Positions 9,488-17,960 of a DNA stretch of 64,000 nucleotides are shown one piece after another (the stretch's first letter is position 1; each line of letters begins with the position of its first letter). Below the pieces are notes generated by a model, which saw only the letters and a program-made list of their open reading frames with translations, had not been told where the DNA came from and searched no databases. Origin of the DNA: Pseudomonas sp. B6002 (GTDB lineage: Bacteria; Pseudomonadota; Gammaproteobacteria; Pseudomonadales; Pseudomonadaceae); contig NZ_JACAOY010000001.1 of NCBI RefSeq assembly GCF_013385985.1, positions 167,202 to 231,201 of the forward strand. Reading direction: 5' to 3'. The position numbers and the translations under genes were made by a program.

Positions 9488-11626
9488 ATGTTCGACACCC
9501 TCTCAATCCGCTTGAAAATCGTGCTGCTGTCCGGCCTGTGCCTCTTGGGCGTCATCGCGCTGGTGGTGGGGGTCAACCTGTACGAGGCCGATCAGAACAA
9601 CCGAGTGGTCAGTGATTCAAGCTCGCGGATGCTCACCCACAGCGTGCAAAACCTGTTGCAAGCCAAGGCCGCGGAACAAGCGGTGCAGTTGCAGAAAACC
9701 TTCGGTGAAAACCTGATCGTCATCACCGCGCTGGCCGACCAGATCAAAGGCTTGCGCACCACCGCCGCCAAGCGCGGGCTTGAAGCCGGCGCCCTGCGTG
9801 AAGAACTCAACCAAAGCCTCAAGACCACGTTCGAGCGCAACAGCAAGGTGCTCGGCATCTGGCTGTCCTTCGAACCCAACGGCCTGGATGGCAAGGACAG
9901 CGAGTTCATCGACGACAAGGCACGCGTCTCCAATGAAAAAGGCCGCTTCTCCAGTTACTGGAGCCGCGCCGGTGGCGATGGCCTGAACACCATCATGGTC
10001 GAGGACGACCTCACCAAGACCACCCCCAACCTCAGCGGTACGCCCTACAACATCTGGTACACCTGCCCACGGGACACCCGCAATGTGTGCCTGCTGGACC
10101 CTTACGCCGACGAAGTGGCCGGCAAATCGATGCTGATGACCACCATCGCCCTGCCCTTGCTGGTAGACGGTAAAGTGATTGGCGTGGTGGGGATCGATAT
10201 CGCCCTCAACACCCTGCAGGCCGTGACGGAAGCTGCGCAAAAAGAACTGTTCGACGGTGCGGCGCACCTGGAAATCCTGGCCGGTACCGGCTTGATCGCG
10301 GCCTACAGCGGCCAACCGGACAAAGTCGGCAAGAACCTGATCGACACCATCGGCGCCGAAGGCAAAGAGATTGTGCAGTTGCTGGCCAGTAACACACAGA
10401 TGATCCGTGAACAGGACGACACCATCCGCGCCGTGTACCCGGTCAAGCCGATTGCCGACGCCAAAGCCTGGGGCATCGTAATCAAGCTGCCCAAAGACGT
10501 GATGCTGGCCGATACCGTGAAGCTGCAAGGCGTGCTCAACAAAGCCCAGGCCGCCTCCACCTTCAAGGCATTGCTGGTCGGCGCCGCGGCCGCCTTGCTC
10601 GGCTTGCTGCTGATCTGGCTGACCGCAACCGGCGTCACCCGCCCCATTAACAACGTGGCGGCCATGCTCAAGAACATCGCCAGCGGCGAAGGCGACCTCA
10701 CCCAGCGCCTGGCCTACGCCAAGAAGGATGAATTGGGCGAGCTGGCCAACTGGTTCAACCGTTTCCTCGACAAGCTGCAACCGACCATCGCGCAGATCAA
10801 GCAAAGCATCACCGAAGCCCGTGGCACCGCCGACCAGTCCTCGGCCATCGCACGCCAGACCAGCGAAGGCATGCAAGTGCAGTTCCGCGAAATCGACCAA
10901 GTGGCCACCGCGTCCAACGAGATGAGTGCCACCGCCCACGATGTGGCCAACAGCGCATCCAATGCCGCGAGTGCGGCACGCGGAGCTGACCAGTCGGCGC
11001 GTGAAGGCATGTCGATCATTGAGCAGAGCACACGTGACATCACCACCCTGGCCGAAGAAGTCAGTAAGGCGGTGAGCGAAGTCGAAGCTCTGGCGGTGAA
11101 CAGCGAGCAGATCGGTTCAGTGCTGGAAGTGATCCGCAGCATCGCCGAGCAGACCAACCTGCTCGCGCTGAATGCCGCCATCGAAGCGGCTCGTGCCGGG
11201 GAAAGCGGCCGGGGTTTTGCAGTGGTGGCTGACGAAGTACGCAACCTGGCCAAACGCACGCAGGATTCCGTGGAGGAAATCCGCCTGGTGATCGAACGCA
11301 TCCAGACTGGCACTCGCGGCGTGGTCGCGACCATGCATTCCAGCCAGAGCCAGGCGCAAAGCAACGCCGGGCAGATCCATCAAGCCGTGCAGGCCTTGGG
11401 CAAGATCAGCGATGCGGTGACGGTGATCAGCGACATGAACCTGCAGATCGCCAGCGCCGCCGAACAACAGAGCGCCGTGGCCGAAGAGGTCAACCGCAAC
11501 GTCTCGGCGATCCGCACCGTGACCGAAACCCTGACCGGCCAGGCCACTGAGTCGGCGGCCATCAGCAGCCAGCTCAATGCCCTGGCGACGCAGCAGATGA
11601 CGCTGATGGACCAGTTCAAGGTCTGA
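9488..11626 (+). CDS. Methyl-accepting chemotaxis protein with double-Cache sensor
   Basis: A chemoreceptor of 712 residues. Membrane segment 1 is near residues 10-30, then a large periplasmic domain of dCache type ([18 protein letters not shown]... and [18 protein letters not shown]), membrane segment 2 near 360-385 ([17 protein letters not shown]), a HAMP domain, and the cytoplasmic signalling tip [22 protein letters not shown] chose the ATG at 9488 rather than 9434 because it begins [14 protein letters not shown] directly before the first membrane helix. Length is like the polyamine/histamine receptor TlpQ of P. aeruginosa, but the ligand cannot be read from the sequence. It appears monocistronic. 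Confidence 0.93.
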   Translation: MFDTLSIRLKIVLLSGLCLLGVIALVVGVNLYEADQNNRVVSDSSSRMLTHSVQNLLQAKAAEQAVQLQKTFGENLIVITALADQIKGLRTTAAKRGLEAGALREELNQSLKTTFERNSKVLGIWLSFEPNGLDGKDSEFIDDKARVSNEKGRFSSYWSRAGGDGLNTIMVEDDLTKTTPNLSGTPYNIWYTCPRDTRNVCLLDPYADEVAGKSMLMTTIALPLLVDGKVIGVVGIDIALNTLQAVTEAAQKELFDGAAHLEILAGTGLIAAYSGQPDKVGKNLIDTIGAEGKEIVQLLASNTQMIREQDDTIRAVYPVKPIADAKAWGIVIKLPKDVMLADTVKLQGVLNKAQAASTFKALLVGAAAALLGLLLIWLTATGVTRPINNVAAMLKNIASGEGDLTQRLAYAKKDELGELANWFNRFLDKLQPTIAQIKQSITEARGTADQSSAIARQTSEGMQVQFREIDQVATASNEMSATAHDVANSASNAASAARGADQSAREGMSIIEQSTRDITTLAEEVSKAVSEVEALAVNSEQIGSVLEVIRSIAEQTNLLALNAAIEAARAGESGRGFAVVADEVRNLAKRTQDSVEEIRLVIERIQTGTRGVVATMHSSQSQAQSNAGQIHQAVQALGKISDAVTVISDMNLQIASAAEQQSAVAEEVNRNVSAIRTVTETLTGQATESAAISSQLNALATQQMTLMDQFKV

Positions 11627-11654
11627 CCGCTTATTCAAACCCCACGCTAAACCC

Positions 11655-11744
11655 TGTGGGAGCCGGGCTTGCCCGCGATGGCGGTGGGTCAGCAATGACT
11701 CTATTGGCTGACACACCGCTATCGCCGGCAAGCCGGCTCCTACA
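11655..11744. repeat. REPIN, mixed GGGAGCCGG type
   Basis: Inverted pair: the left arm TGTGGGAGCCGGGCTTGCCC and the right arm ending CCGGCAAGCCGGCTCCTACA are not identical, so two REP subtypes are joined. It lies between the chemoreceptor and the convergent nitroreductase gene. Confidence 0.85.
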
Positions 11745-11746
11745 GA

Positions 11747-12310
11747 TTAACGCCCGGGCCAGGCCTGGACGAACGCTGCTACGTCTTCTTTGCCCGCCGT
11801 GCGCGGCGGGTTCTGCGGCGTGCCCAGGTACAGGAAGCCAATCACTTCCTCATCCGCCGTCAGCCCGAGGCCTTTGGCGACGTGGGCTGAGTAGGACAAT
11901 TCACCAGTGCGCCACACCGCACCGATCCCCTGGGCGTAGGCCGCCAGCAGGATGCCGTGGGCTGCACAGGCGGCCGCCAACAACTGCTCGGACTTGGGCA
12001 CCTTGAAGTGCTCCTGCAACCGTGCAATCACCACCACCACCAACGGCGCACGCAGCGGGCCGTTCTGGGCCTTGTCGATCACCGCTTGCGGTGCGTCGGC
12101 GTCTTGCAGGCGGGCGGCCTCGGCCAGCAGCGTGCCCATTTGCTCGCGGGCGGCGCCTTCCACAGTGAGGAAACGCCATGGGCGCAGTTGGCCGTGGTCA
12201 GGCGCGCGCATGGCGGCGGCGAACAGCACGTCGCGCTGCTCCTGGGTCGGCGCCGGCTCCAGCAAACGCGGCACGGAAACACGGTTGAGCAAAGCGTCGA
12301 GAGCCTGCAT
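11747..12310 (-). CDS. ydjA: NAD(P)H nitroreductase, YdjA family
   Basis: A flavin-dependent nitroreductase of 187 residues, matching the compact E. coli YdjA in length and pattern: MQALDALLNRVSVPRLLEPAP at the start, MRAPDHGQLRPWRF, AQGIGAVWRTGEL and GFLYLGTPQ near the end. The physiological substrate is unknown. The ATG at 12310 has a strong ribosome site (GGAGGTGG) a few bases upstream. A longer open frame upstream is not supported. It is divergent from the DUF1111 gene. Confidence 0.9.
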   Translation of the reverse strand: MQALDALLNRVSVPRLLEPAPTQEQRDVLFAAAMRAPDHGQLRPWRFLTVEGAAREQMGTLLAEAARLQDADAPQAVIDKAQNGPLRAPLVVVVIARLQEHFKVPKSEQLLAAACAAHGILLAAYAQGIGAVWRTGELSYSAHVAKGLGLTADEEVIGFLYLGTPQNPPRTAGKEDVAAFVQAWPGR

Positions 12311-12449
12311 TGGCCACCTCCAGAGAAAAATGTGCGGCCATTCTAGCGGGATTGAATCGGATTGGACCAAACGATAATTGCTCTTATTCAATCCGCCCCG
12401 CCCTGTTAGACTTTGCGACCTTATTTTCAGCCGCCGTTCAGGAAACTCG

Positions 12450-13877
12450 ATGTTCCGTTCGCTTTTTCGCCTGTCCGCAGCATTGATGGCCTTGAGCCTC
12501 ACGGCCTGCGATGACGCCCCTCGCTTCACCAAGGCCGAGCCGGGTGAATCGCGCAGCGGTGGCGCCACGACGGTGAACAAGCGCGACCAGAACGCGTTTT
12601 CCCTGCCTTCGGCCAACCTGCCCCCTACCCGCCGCCTGGACTTCAGCGTCGGCAACAGCTTCTTTCGCAGCCCGTGGGTGATCGCGCCGTCCACCACCAC
12701 CGCACGGGATGGCCTGGGCCCGCTGTTCAACACCAATGCCTGCCAGAACTGCCATATCAAAGACGGCCGTGGCCATCCGCCGCTGCCCGACGCGCCCAAC
12801 GCGGTGTCGATGCTGGTGCGCCTGTCGATCCCGGGCACGCCGGCCTATGCCAAGGTCATCGAACAGATCGGCGTGGTGCCCGAGCCGGTCTACGGCGGTC
12901 AACTGCAGGACATGGCCGTGCCCGGCGTGGCTCCGGAAGGCAAAGTGCGGGTGGACTACACACCGGTCAACGTCACGTTCAAGGACGGCACCGTTGTCGA
13001 GTTACGCAAGCCCAGCCTGCAAATCTCCCAGCTCGGCTACGGCCCGATGCATCCAGATACACTTTTTTCCGCGCGAGTTGCGCCGCCCATGATCGGCCTG
13101 GGGCTGCTGGAAGCCATCAGCGACGCCGACATTCTGCGCAATACCGACCCGAAAACCGCCGACAAGGAAGCCCTCGTCGGCCGTGCCAACCGGGTGTGGG
13201 ACGACGCCCAGCACACCACGGTTCTCGGGCGTTTTGGCTGGAAAGCCGGGCAGCCGAACCTGAATCAACAAAATGTTCACGCGTTTTCTGGTGATATGGG
13301 TCTCACCACGTCACTGAGACCCTTTGATGACTGCACCGATGCACAAGTCGCCTGCAAACAGGCGCCCAATGGCAATGGCCCCGATGGCGAGCCGGAAGTC
13401 AGCGACAATATCCTGCGCCTGGTGCTGTTCTACACGCGCAACCTCGCCGTACCCGCTCGCCGAGGCGTCAACACGCCGCAGGTGTTGGCCGGCAAGAACC
13501 TGTTTTACCAGGCCGGCTGCCAGGGTTGTCACAAACCGACGTTCACCACGGCCGCGACTGCCGCCGAGCCTGAGCTGGCCAACCAAGTGATCCACCCCTA
13601 CAGCGACCTGTTGTTGCACGACATGGGCGAAGGCCTCGCCGACAACCGCAGCGAATTCAAGGCCGGTGGCCGCGATTGGCGCACCGCGCCGCTGTGGGGC
13701 ATTGGCCTGACGCAAACCGTGAGTGGCCATACCCAGTTTTTGCATGACGGCCGCGCCCGCAACCTGCTCGAAGCCGTGCTGTGGCACGGCGGTGAAGCAC
13801 ACGCGGCGCAGCAGCATGTGCTGTCCTTTAATGCCGAGCAGCGCGCTGCGTTGCTGGCGTTCCTGAATTCTTTATAA
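12450..13877 (+). CDS. Di-heme thiol oxidoreductase-like lipoprotein (DUF1111)
   Basis: A c-type cytochrome of the DUF1111 di-heme family, 475 residues. The N-terminus MFRSLFRLSAALMALSLTAC is a lipoprotein signal with lipobox LTAC, so the mature protein is lipid-anchored in the periplasm. Two CxxCH heme sites are seen, CQNCH near residue 97 and CQGCH near residue 357. The C-terminus carries RTAPLWGIGLTQTVSGHTQFLHDGRARNL shortened to its core WGIGL and FLHDGRARN. The ATG at 12450 begins the signal peptide. It leads a three-gene unit with an imelysin-like lipoprotein (31 bp gap) and a DUF1513 protein, an arrangement linked to iron in pseudomonads. The redox partner is unknown. Confidence 0.9.
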   Translation: MFRSLFRLSAALMALSLTACDDAPRFTKAEPGESRSGGATTVNKRDQNAFSLPSANLPPTRRLDFSVGNSFFRSPWVIAPSTTTARDGLGPLFNTNACQNCHIKDGRGHPPLPDAPNAVSMLVRLSIPGTPAYAKVIEQIGVVPEPVYGGQLQDMAVPGVAPEGKVRVDYTPVNVTFKDGTVVELRKPSLQISQLGYGPMHPDTLFSARVAPPMIGLGLLEAISDADILRNTDPKTADKEALVGRANRVWDDAQHTTVLGRFGWKAGQPNLNQQNVHAFSGDMGLTTSLRPFDDCTDAQVACKQAPNGNGPDGEPEVSDNILRLVLFYTRNLAVPARRGVNTPQVLAGKNLFYQAGCQGCHKPTFTTAATAAEPELANQVIHPYSDLLLHDMGEGLADNRSEFKAGGRDWRTAPLWGIGLTQTVSGHTQFLHDGRARNLLEAVLWHGGEAHAAQQHVLSFNAEQRAALLAFLNSL

Positions 13878-13908
13878 GCGTTGCCCCAATTACAGAAGGG
13901 AGCTCTAC

Positions 13909-14973
13909 ATGTTCCGTCCCAAGTTGTTGTTCACCAGCCTGGCCGCCCTCGCACTGGGCGCCTGCTCGCCACAAGACCCGCAGGCCGTGACCTCGGCGGC
14001 CATCGCCAAGCAAGTGATCCTGCCGACCTACAGCCGCTGGGTCGAAGCCGACCGCCAGTTGGCCGTCAGCGCCCTCGCCTACTGCCAGGGCAAGGAAAGC
14101 CTGGAGACCGCCCGCGCCGATTTCCTGCACGCACAAAAGGCTTGGGCCGAGTTGCAACCGCTGCTGATCGGCCCGCTGGCCGAAGGCAACCGTTCGTGGC
14201 AGGTGCAGTTCTGGCCGGACAAGAAAAACCTGGTCGGTCGCCAGGTTGAACAACTGGTCACCGCCCAGCCACAGATCGATGGCGCGGCGCTGGCCAAATC
14301 CAGCGTTGTGGTACAAGGCCTGTCGGCCTACGAATACATCCTCTACGACGCCAAGACCGACGTCGCTGACGAAGCCCAGAAAGCCCGTTACTGCCCGTTG
14401 CTGGTGGCCATTGGCGAGCGCCAGAAAGCCCTGGCCGAAGAGATTTTGGCCAGCTGGAACAGCACCGACGGCATGCTCGCGCAGATGACCAAGTTTCCGA
14501 ACCAGCGCTACGCCGATTCCCACGAGGCCATCGCCGATCTGTTGCGCGTGCAGGTAACCGCACTGGACACGCTCAAGAAGAAACTCGGCACGCCGATGGG
14601 CCGCCAGACCAAGGGCATCCCGCAGCCGTTCCAGGCCGATGCGTGGCGCAGCGAGTCGTCCCTGCAAAGCCTCGAAGCCAGCCTCGCCGCCGCCCAGACC
14701 GTATGGGTCGGCGTCGACAACAAGGGCCTGCGTGGCCTGTTGCCGTCGGACCAGAAGCCATTGGCTGACAAGATCGACGCCGCCTACGCCGCCTCCCTCA
14801 AACTGTTCGCCAGCAACCAGCGCACCCTCAATGAGTTGTTGGCAGACGATGCCGGGCGCCAGCAACTCAACGACCTCTATGACAGCCTCAACGTCGTCCA
14901 CCGCCTGCACGAAGGCGAGCTGGCCAAGGCGCTGGGCATTCAACTGGGCTTTAACGCCAACGACGGTGACTGA
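13909..14973 (+). CDS. Imelysin-like periplasmic lipoprotein lacking the canonical histidine
   Basis: A 354-residue imelysin (M75-like) protein. It has a lipoprotein signal ending in LALGAC, the imelysin core VILPTYSRWVEADRQLAVSA, and a C-terminal repeat of the fold (LFASNQRTLNELLADDAGRQ). Imelysins of this type are implicated in iron uptake. The family motif GxHxxE reads GLSAYE here, so the histidine is a serine. A ribosome site AAGGGAG precedes the ATG at 13909. The stop codon overlaps the next start (ATGA), so the DUF1513 gene is coupled. Confidence 0.88.
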   Translation: MFRPKLLFTSLAALALGACSPQDPQAVTSAAIAKQVILPTYSRWVEADRQLAVSALAYCQGKESLETARADFLHAQKAWAELQPLLIGPLAEGNRSWQVQFWPDKKNLVGRQVEQLVTAQPQIDGAALAKSSVVVQGLSAYEYILYDAKTDVADEAQKARYCPLLVAIGERQKALAEEILASWNSTDGMLAQMTKFPNQRYADSHEAIADLLRVQVTALDTLKKKLGTPMGRQTKGIPQPFQADAWRSESSLQSLEASLAAAQTVWVGVDNKGLRGLLPSDQKPLADKIDAAYAASLKLFASNQRTLNELLADDAGRQQLNDLYDSLNVVHRLHEGELAKALGIQLGFNANDGD

Positions 14974-16073
14974 TGATGCTCAGGCGACAGGCTTTGGCCG
15001 TTGGCAGCGTGCTGCTCAGTGCAATCACATTGGGTGGCTGGACGCTGTTTAAAAGCAAAGACAAGGGCCCGCTGCTGCTGTCGGCACGGGATGATGCGGA
15101 CGGCAAACACTACGCCGTAGGGTACCGCCTGGACGGCAAACCCGTGTTTGCCACCCAAGTCGGTCAACGCTGCCACGACATCATCAACCATCCGACGCTG
15201 CCGATTGCGCTGTTTGTCGCCCGTCGCCCGGGCACCGAGAGTTACCTGATTGACCTGCGCGATGGCACGCTGCTGCAAACGATCACCTCCAAGGCCAATC
15301 GTCACTTCTACGGCCACGCGGTCATTCACAAGGGCGGCGACTGGCTGTATGCCACCGAAAACGACACGTCCGACCCCGGTCGTGGCCTGCTCGGCGTGTA
15401 TAAATTCGAAGGCGAGCGGCTGGTGCACACGGGTGAGATTTCCACCCATGGCATTGGCCCGCACCAGGTGTCCTGGATGCCCGACGGCGAAACCCTGATT
15501 GTGGCCAACGGAGGCATTCGCACCGAGGCCGAAAGCCGCGTGGAGATGAACCTCAACGCCATGGAACCGAGCCTGGTGCTGATGCACCGCGACGGCACGC
15601 TGATCAGCAAGGAAACCCTCGGCCAACAGATGAACAGCGTGCGGCATATGGGGATCGCCAGCGATGGCACGATCCTCACCGGGCAGCAATTCATGGGGCC
15701 GTCCCAGGAGCGTTCCGAGCTGCTGGCGATCAAGCGCCCAGGGCAACCGTTCGTGGCGTTCCCGGTGGCTGATGAGCAGTTGCAGGCCATGGGGCACTAC
15801 ACCGCAAGCGTCGCGGTACACAGTGAGTTGCGCCTGGTTGCACTGACGGCACCGCGTGGCAATCGCTTCTTTATCTGGGACATGGACAGCGGTGAGTTGC
15901 GCCTGGATGGGCCGCTGCCCGATTGCGCCGGCGTGGGTGCGGTGGCCGATGGATTTGTCGTCACCTCAGGCCAGGGGCGCTGCCGTTTCTACGACTGCCG
16001 CCAGAAACCGCTGGTGGCCAAACCGCTGGAGTTGCCGGCAGGGCTTTGGGACAACCATCTGCATCTGGCCTGA
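14973..16073 (+). CDS. DUF1513 protein with Tat-type signal
   Basis: A 366-residue DUF1513 protein of unknown function, predicted periplasmic. The N-terminus MMLRRQALAVGSVLLSA contains twin arginines before a hydrophobic stretch, consistent with Tat export. The body shows repeated beta-propeller-like segments such as HQVSWMPDGETLIVANGG and HYTASVAVHSELRLVALT, like a YncE/lactonase-type propeller. Its start overlaps the imelysin-like stop codon, so it ends the DUF1111-imelysin-DUF1513 operon. A hairpin at 16098 follows. Confidence 0.88.
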   Translation: MMLRRQALAVGSVLLSAITLGGWTLFKSKDKGPLLLSARDDADGKHYAVGYRLDGKPVFATQVGQRCHDIINHPTLPIALFVARRPGTESYLIDLRDGTLLQTITSKANRHFYGHAVIHKGGDWLYATENDTSDPGRGLLGVYKFEGERLVHTGEISTHGIGPHQVSWMPDGETLIVANGGIRTEAESRVEMNLNAMEPSLVLMHRDGTLISKETLGQQMNSVRHMGIASDGTILTGQQFMGPSQERSELLAIKRPGQPFVAFPVADEQLQAMGHYTASVAVHSELRLVALTAPRGNRFFIWDMDSGELRLDGPLPDCAGVGAVADGFVVTSGQGRCRFYDCRQKPLVAKPLELPAGLWDNHLHLA

Positions 16074-16092
16074 CGCGAAGTTATTCAAGGCA

Positions 16093-16122
16093 AAAAAAAG
16101 GGCCTCGCATCGCAAGGCCCTT
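16093..16122. terminator. Hairpin terminator between convergent units
   Basis: The stem AAGGGCC with GGCCCTT has a long T run when read on the minus strand, so it is best as terminator for the small-protein/LPS unit coming from the right. It can also serve the DUF1513 operon from the left. Confidence 0.75.
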
Positions 16123-16142
16123 CTCCGGGGGTTTGAATAATT

Positions 16143-16370
16143 TCAACTTTGCGGCCTCATGCCTTGAGACATGCCAAACATGAACAGCAACAGTTCATGA
16201 TCAGGCTTGACCGCCACACCGGCCTTGGCGACGCGTGGCAACAGGCATTGCCCGCCACCTTGCACCGCATGCAGAACCTGTGTGCGAGGCTGCTCCCACG
16301 CCGCCAGGGCGAGGGCTGCAATGCCCAATGCCCCGACCAGAAACAAACCTCGTGCTATTTCTAGCTTCAT
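16143..16370 (-). CDS. Small membrane-anchored protein in the ColRS-linked LPS operon
   Basis: A 75-residue protein with one N-terminal hydrophobic segment (LFLVGALGIAALALAAW, residues 9-25) and a short tail ending FGMSQGMRPQS. I do not recognise a domain. The ATG at 16370 overlaps the stop codon of the LPS kinase gene (ATGA), and a small gene occupies the same place next to inaA in P. aeruginosa as I recall. It is the last gene of the methyltransferase-kinase-small protein unit and ends 20 bp before a terminator, which supports it as a real gene. Confidence 0.75.
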   Translation of the reverse strand: MKLEIARGLFLVGALGIAALALAAWEQPRTQVLHAVQGGGQCLLPRVAKAGVAVKPDHELLLFMFGMSQGMRPQS

Positions 16371-17086
16371 CTGGTTAAACCCTTGATAGCGCTGCCAAAC
16401 GCCGTCTCGTAAAAGTAGCTGAGTTTTTTCCAGTCGGTACTGTTCCACGACGAATGGCGGCGCAATTGCAGCATGTCGTGGGAGGCGGCCCGATAAGCGG
16501 TCAAACGCTGGCGGCATTTCTCGAAATCCAGCAACGCCACCTCCACTTTGGCCGAGTCACCCTCGCCCGTTACCCGTACAAAGATGTGCTTGATGTACAG
16601 GCAACCATGTTGCCAACGGCCCTTGTGCATGCGCGCCAGGGTGCCCGCCAGTTCCTTGAGCAAACGCTCGTGAACCTGTTCGCCGTACTGCTCACGCCCA
16701 CCGGCGGCGTACCAGTTTTCGATCTCGTCGAAACCGTCCAGGGACGCGGTCACCAACAGGGCCTTCCACTGATGCTCCGGGTCGCGGCGCGCTTCGCAGA
16801 ACACCAACTCTGGCACCCGCACATCCAGCAAACGCAGGCCCTTGAGGGCATCACGCTCGCGCAAAACGGTCGGGCGTCCAAACGGGTGCAGCAGGCTGCG
16901 GTAGATATGCCCGGTCTGGCGCTTGCTGTAGAGCAAGCGGCCATTGGGGCTGATCACCCGCTGCACACCACTTTCACCACCGCGCCGACGGTTGGGTTCT
17001 TCCACCCACTCGCCCTGCTGGCGCCAGAAAAAATCGAATCGTTCTTCGGGAGCTACATGACTGCCTACTGCGCACTCAACTGCCAT
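16367..17086 (-). CDS. inaA: LPS core kinase, InaA/WapQ family
   Basis: A 239-residue member of the lipopolysaccharide kinase (Kdo/WaaP, InaA) family, likely phosphorylating heptose in the LPS inner core. Kinase-like features are HKGRWQHGCLYIKHIFV (catalytic-loop region) and VALLDFEKCRQRL (DFE in place of DFG). The ATG at 17086 has GAGGTAAC upstream and lies 4 bp after the methyltransferase gene. The pair matches the orf222-wapQ operon described downstream of colR/colS in P. fluorescens WCS365. InaA is the acid-inducible name for the same family. Confidence 0.88.
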   Translation of the reverse strand: MAVECAVGSHVAPEERFDFFWRQQGEWVEEPNRRRGGESGVQRVISPNGRLLYSKRQTGHIYRSLLHPFGRPTVLRERDALKGLRLLDVRVPELVFCEARRDPEHQWKALLVTASLDGFDEIENWYAAGGREQYGEQVHERLLKELAGTLARMHKGRWQHGCLYIKHIFVRVTGEGDSAKVEVALLDFEKCRQRLTAYRAASHDMLQLRRHSSWNSTDWKKLSYFYETAFGSAIKGLTR

Positions 17087-17090
17087 CCTG

Positions 17091-17771
17091 TTACCTCTTA
17101 CGCAAGACATACACTCGCCACATGGCGTAGAGCGGTATGAAGTCCAGGGATTCCTGAACACGGAAACCGGCCTGCTCAAACTCTGCCTCAACAGTAGCAG
17201 CCGGTAGCACAAAGCGGTTTTGGTAACCTTCCTGCTCACCTTTCTCGCGACGTTTCGCTTCGGTGCGCTTGCGCTTCCATGCCTTGAAATTGCCATCCAC
17301 CCACAGCGAAATAATCACGCTGTCACGGGTAACCCGCTGAAATTCCTTCAAAATCGCCAACCGATGCGCAGGCTCACCAATGTGGTGCATCAAGCGCATG
17401 CAAAAAATGCTGTCGACCGAGTTATCGGGCAGATCGATATCAAAGGCAGATGTCTGCAAGGGCCGTACCCGTTTCACCACATCGGCGGGCTGGGCGGCTG
17501 TAGCAACCTTTAACATCGACGCTGAATTGTCGGCCCCGATAATCACACGGTTGGGTTTTTCGGCCAGTAACGGCCAGAAACGCCCCGCCCCGCAAGGCAG
17601 GTCCAGCACCAGGCCGGGCTCACCAGCCATCGCCAGTGCACCACGCGCCAATTGCTCGTCGCGTTTGTGGGACAACCGGCGAGCCAGATTGTCCTGATGC
17701 TTGAGCAAATATTTCTGAGCGTGCTGATCGTCGTACTTTTCAGAAAATTCGAGTTTGGTCGGGGTAGACAT
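17091..17771 (-). CDS. Class I SAM-dependent methyltransferase (ColR-linked)
   Basis: A 226-residue methyltransferase with SAM-binding motif I VLDLPCGAGRFWPLLAE and motif II region ADNSASMLKVA, followed by ICMRLMHHIGE-like sequence (FCMRLMHHIGEPAHRL). The substrate is unknown. Being 4 bp upstream of the LPS kinase it probably acts on the cell envelope. It corresponds to orf222 of the P. fluorescens colR/S region by context. The ATG at 17771 has GGAGAT upstream. A candidate ColR box lies 69 bp upstream at 17840-17854. Confidence 0.88.
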   Translation of the reverse strand: MSTPTKLEFSEKYDDQHAQKYLLKHQDNLARRLSHKRDEQLARGALAMAGEPGLVLDLPCGAGRFWPLLAEKPNRVIIGADNSASMLKVATAAQPADVVKRVRPLQTSAFDIDLPDNSVDSIFCMRLMHHIGEPAHRLAILKEFQRVTRDSVIISLWVDGNFKAWKRKRTEAKRREKGEQEGYQNRFVLPAATVEAEFEQAGFRVQESLDFIPLYAMWRVYVLRKR

Positions 17772-17839
17772 CAACGGATCTCCAGTTGCTGATGCCTACA
17801 ACCTTAAGCAGCGAACTGTGATCAACAGGTCAACCCGTT

Positions 17840-17854
17840 GTGAAAAACTTGTCC
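17840..17854 (-). promoter_or_regulatory. Candidate ColR box before the methyltransferase operon
   Basis: The minus strand reads GGACAAGTTTTTCAC, ending in TTTTCAC, the conserved right half that I recall for P. putida ColR targets. It matches 12 of 15 positions of the site at 20033-20047 on the other side of colRS. Confidence 0.55.
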
Positions 17855-17960
17855 TGTCCAATCCCATACATTTCAAGACTTTACAGATACAAGCAGTGGC
17901 ATGGGGCCATCTTCGCCGAAAAGGTGGGGATCTGCCGCAGGATAGCGGCAGGGAGGGGGC

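Noticed and set aside
11747-12838. 363-residue version of the nitroreductase
   Set aside because: The extra N-terminus runs antisense into the DUF1111 gene; the ATG at 12310 has a strong ribosome site and family-typical length.
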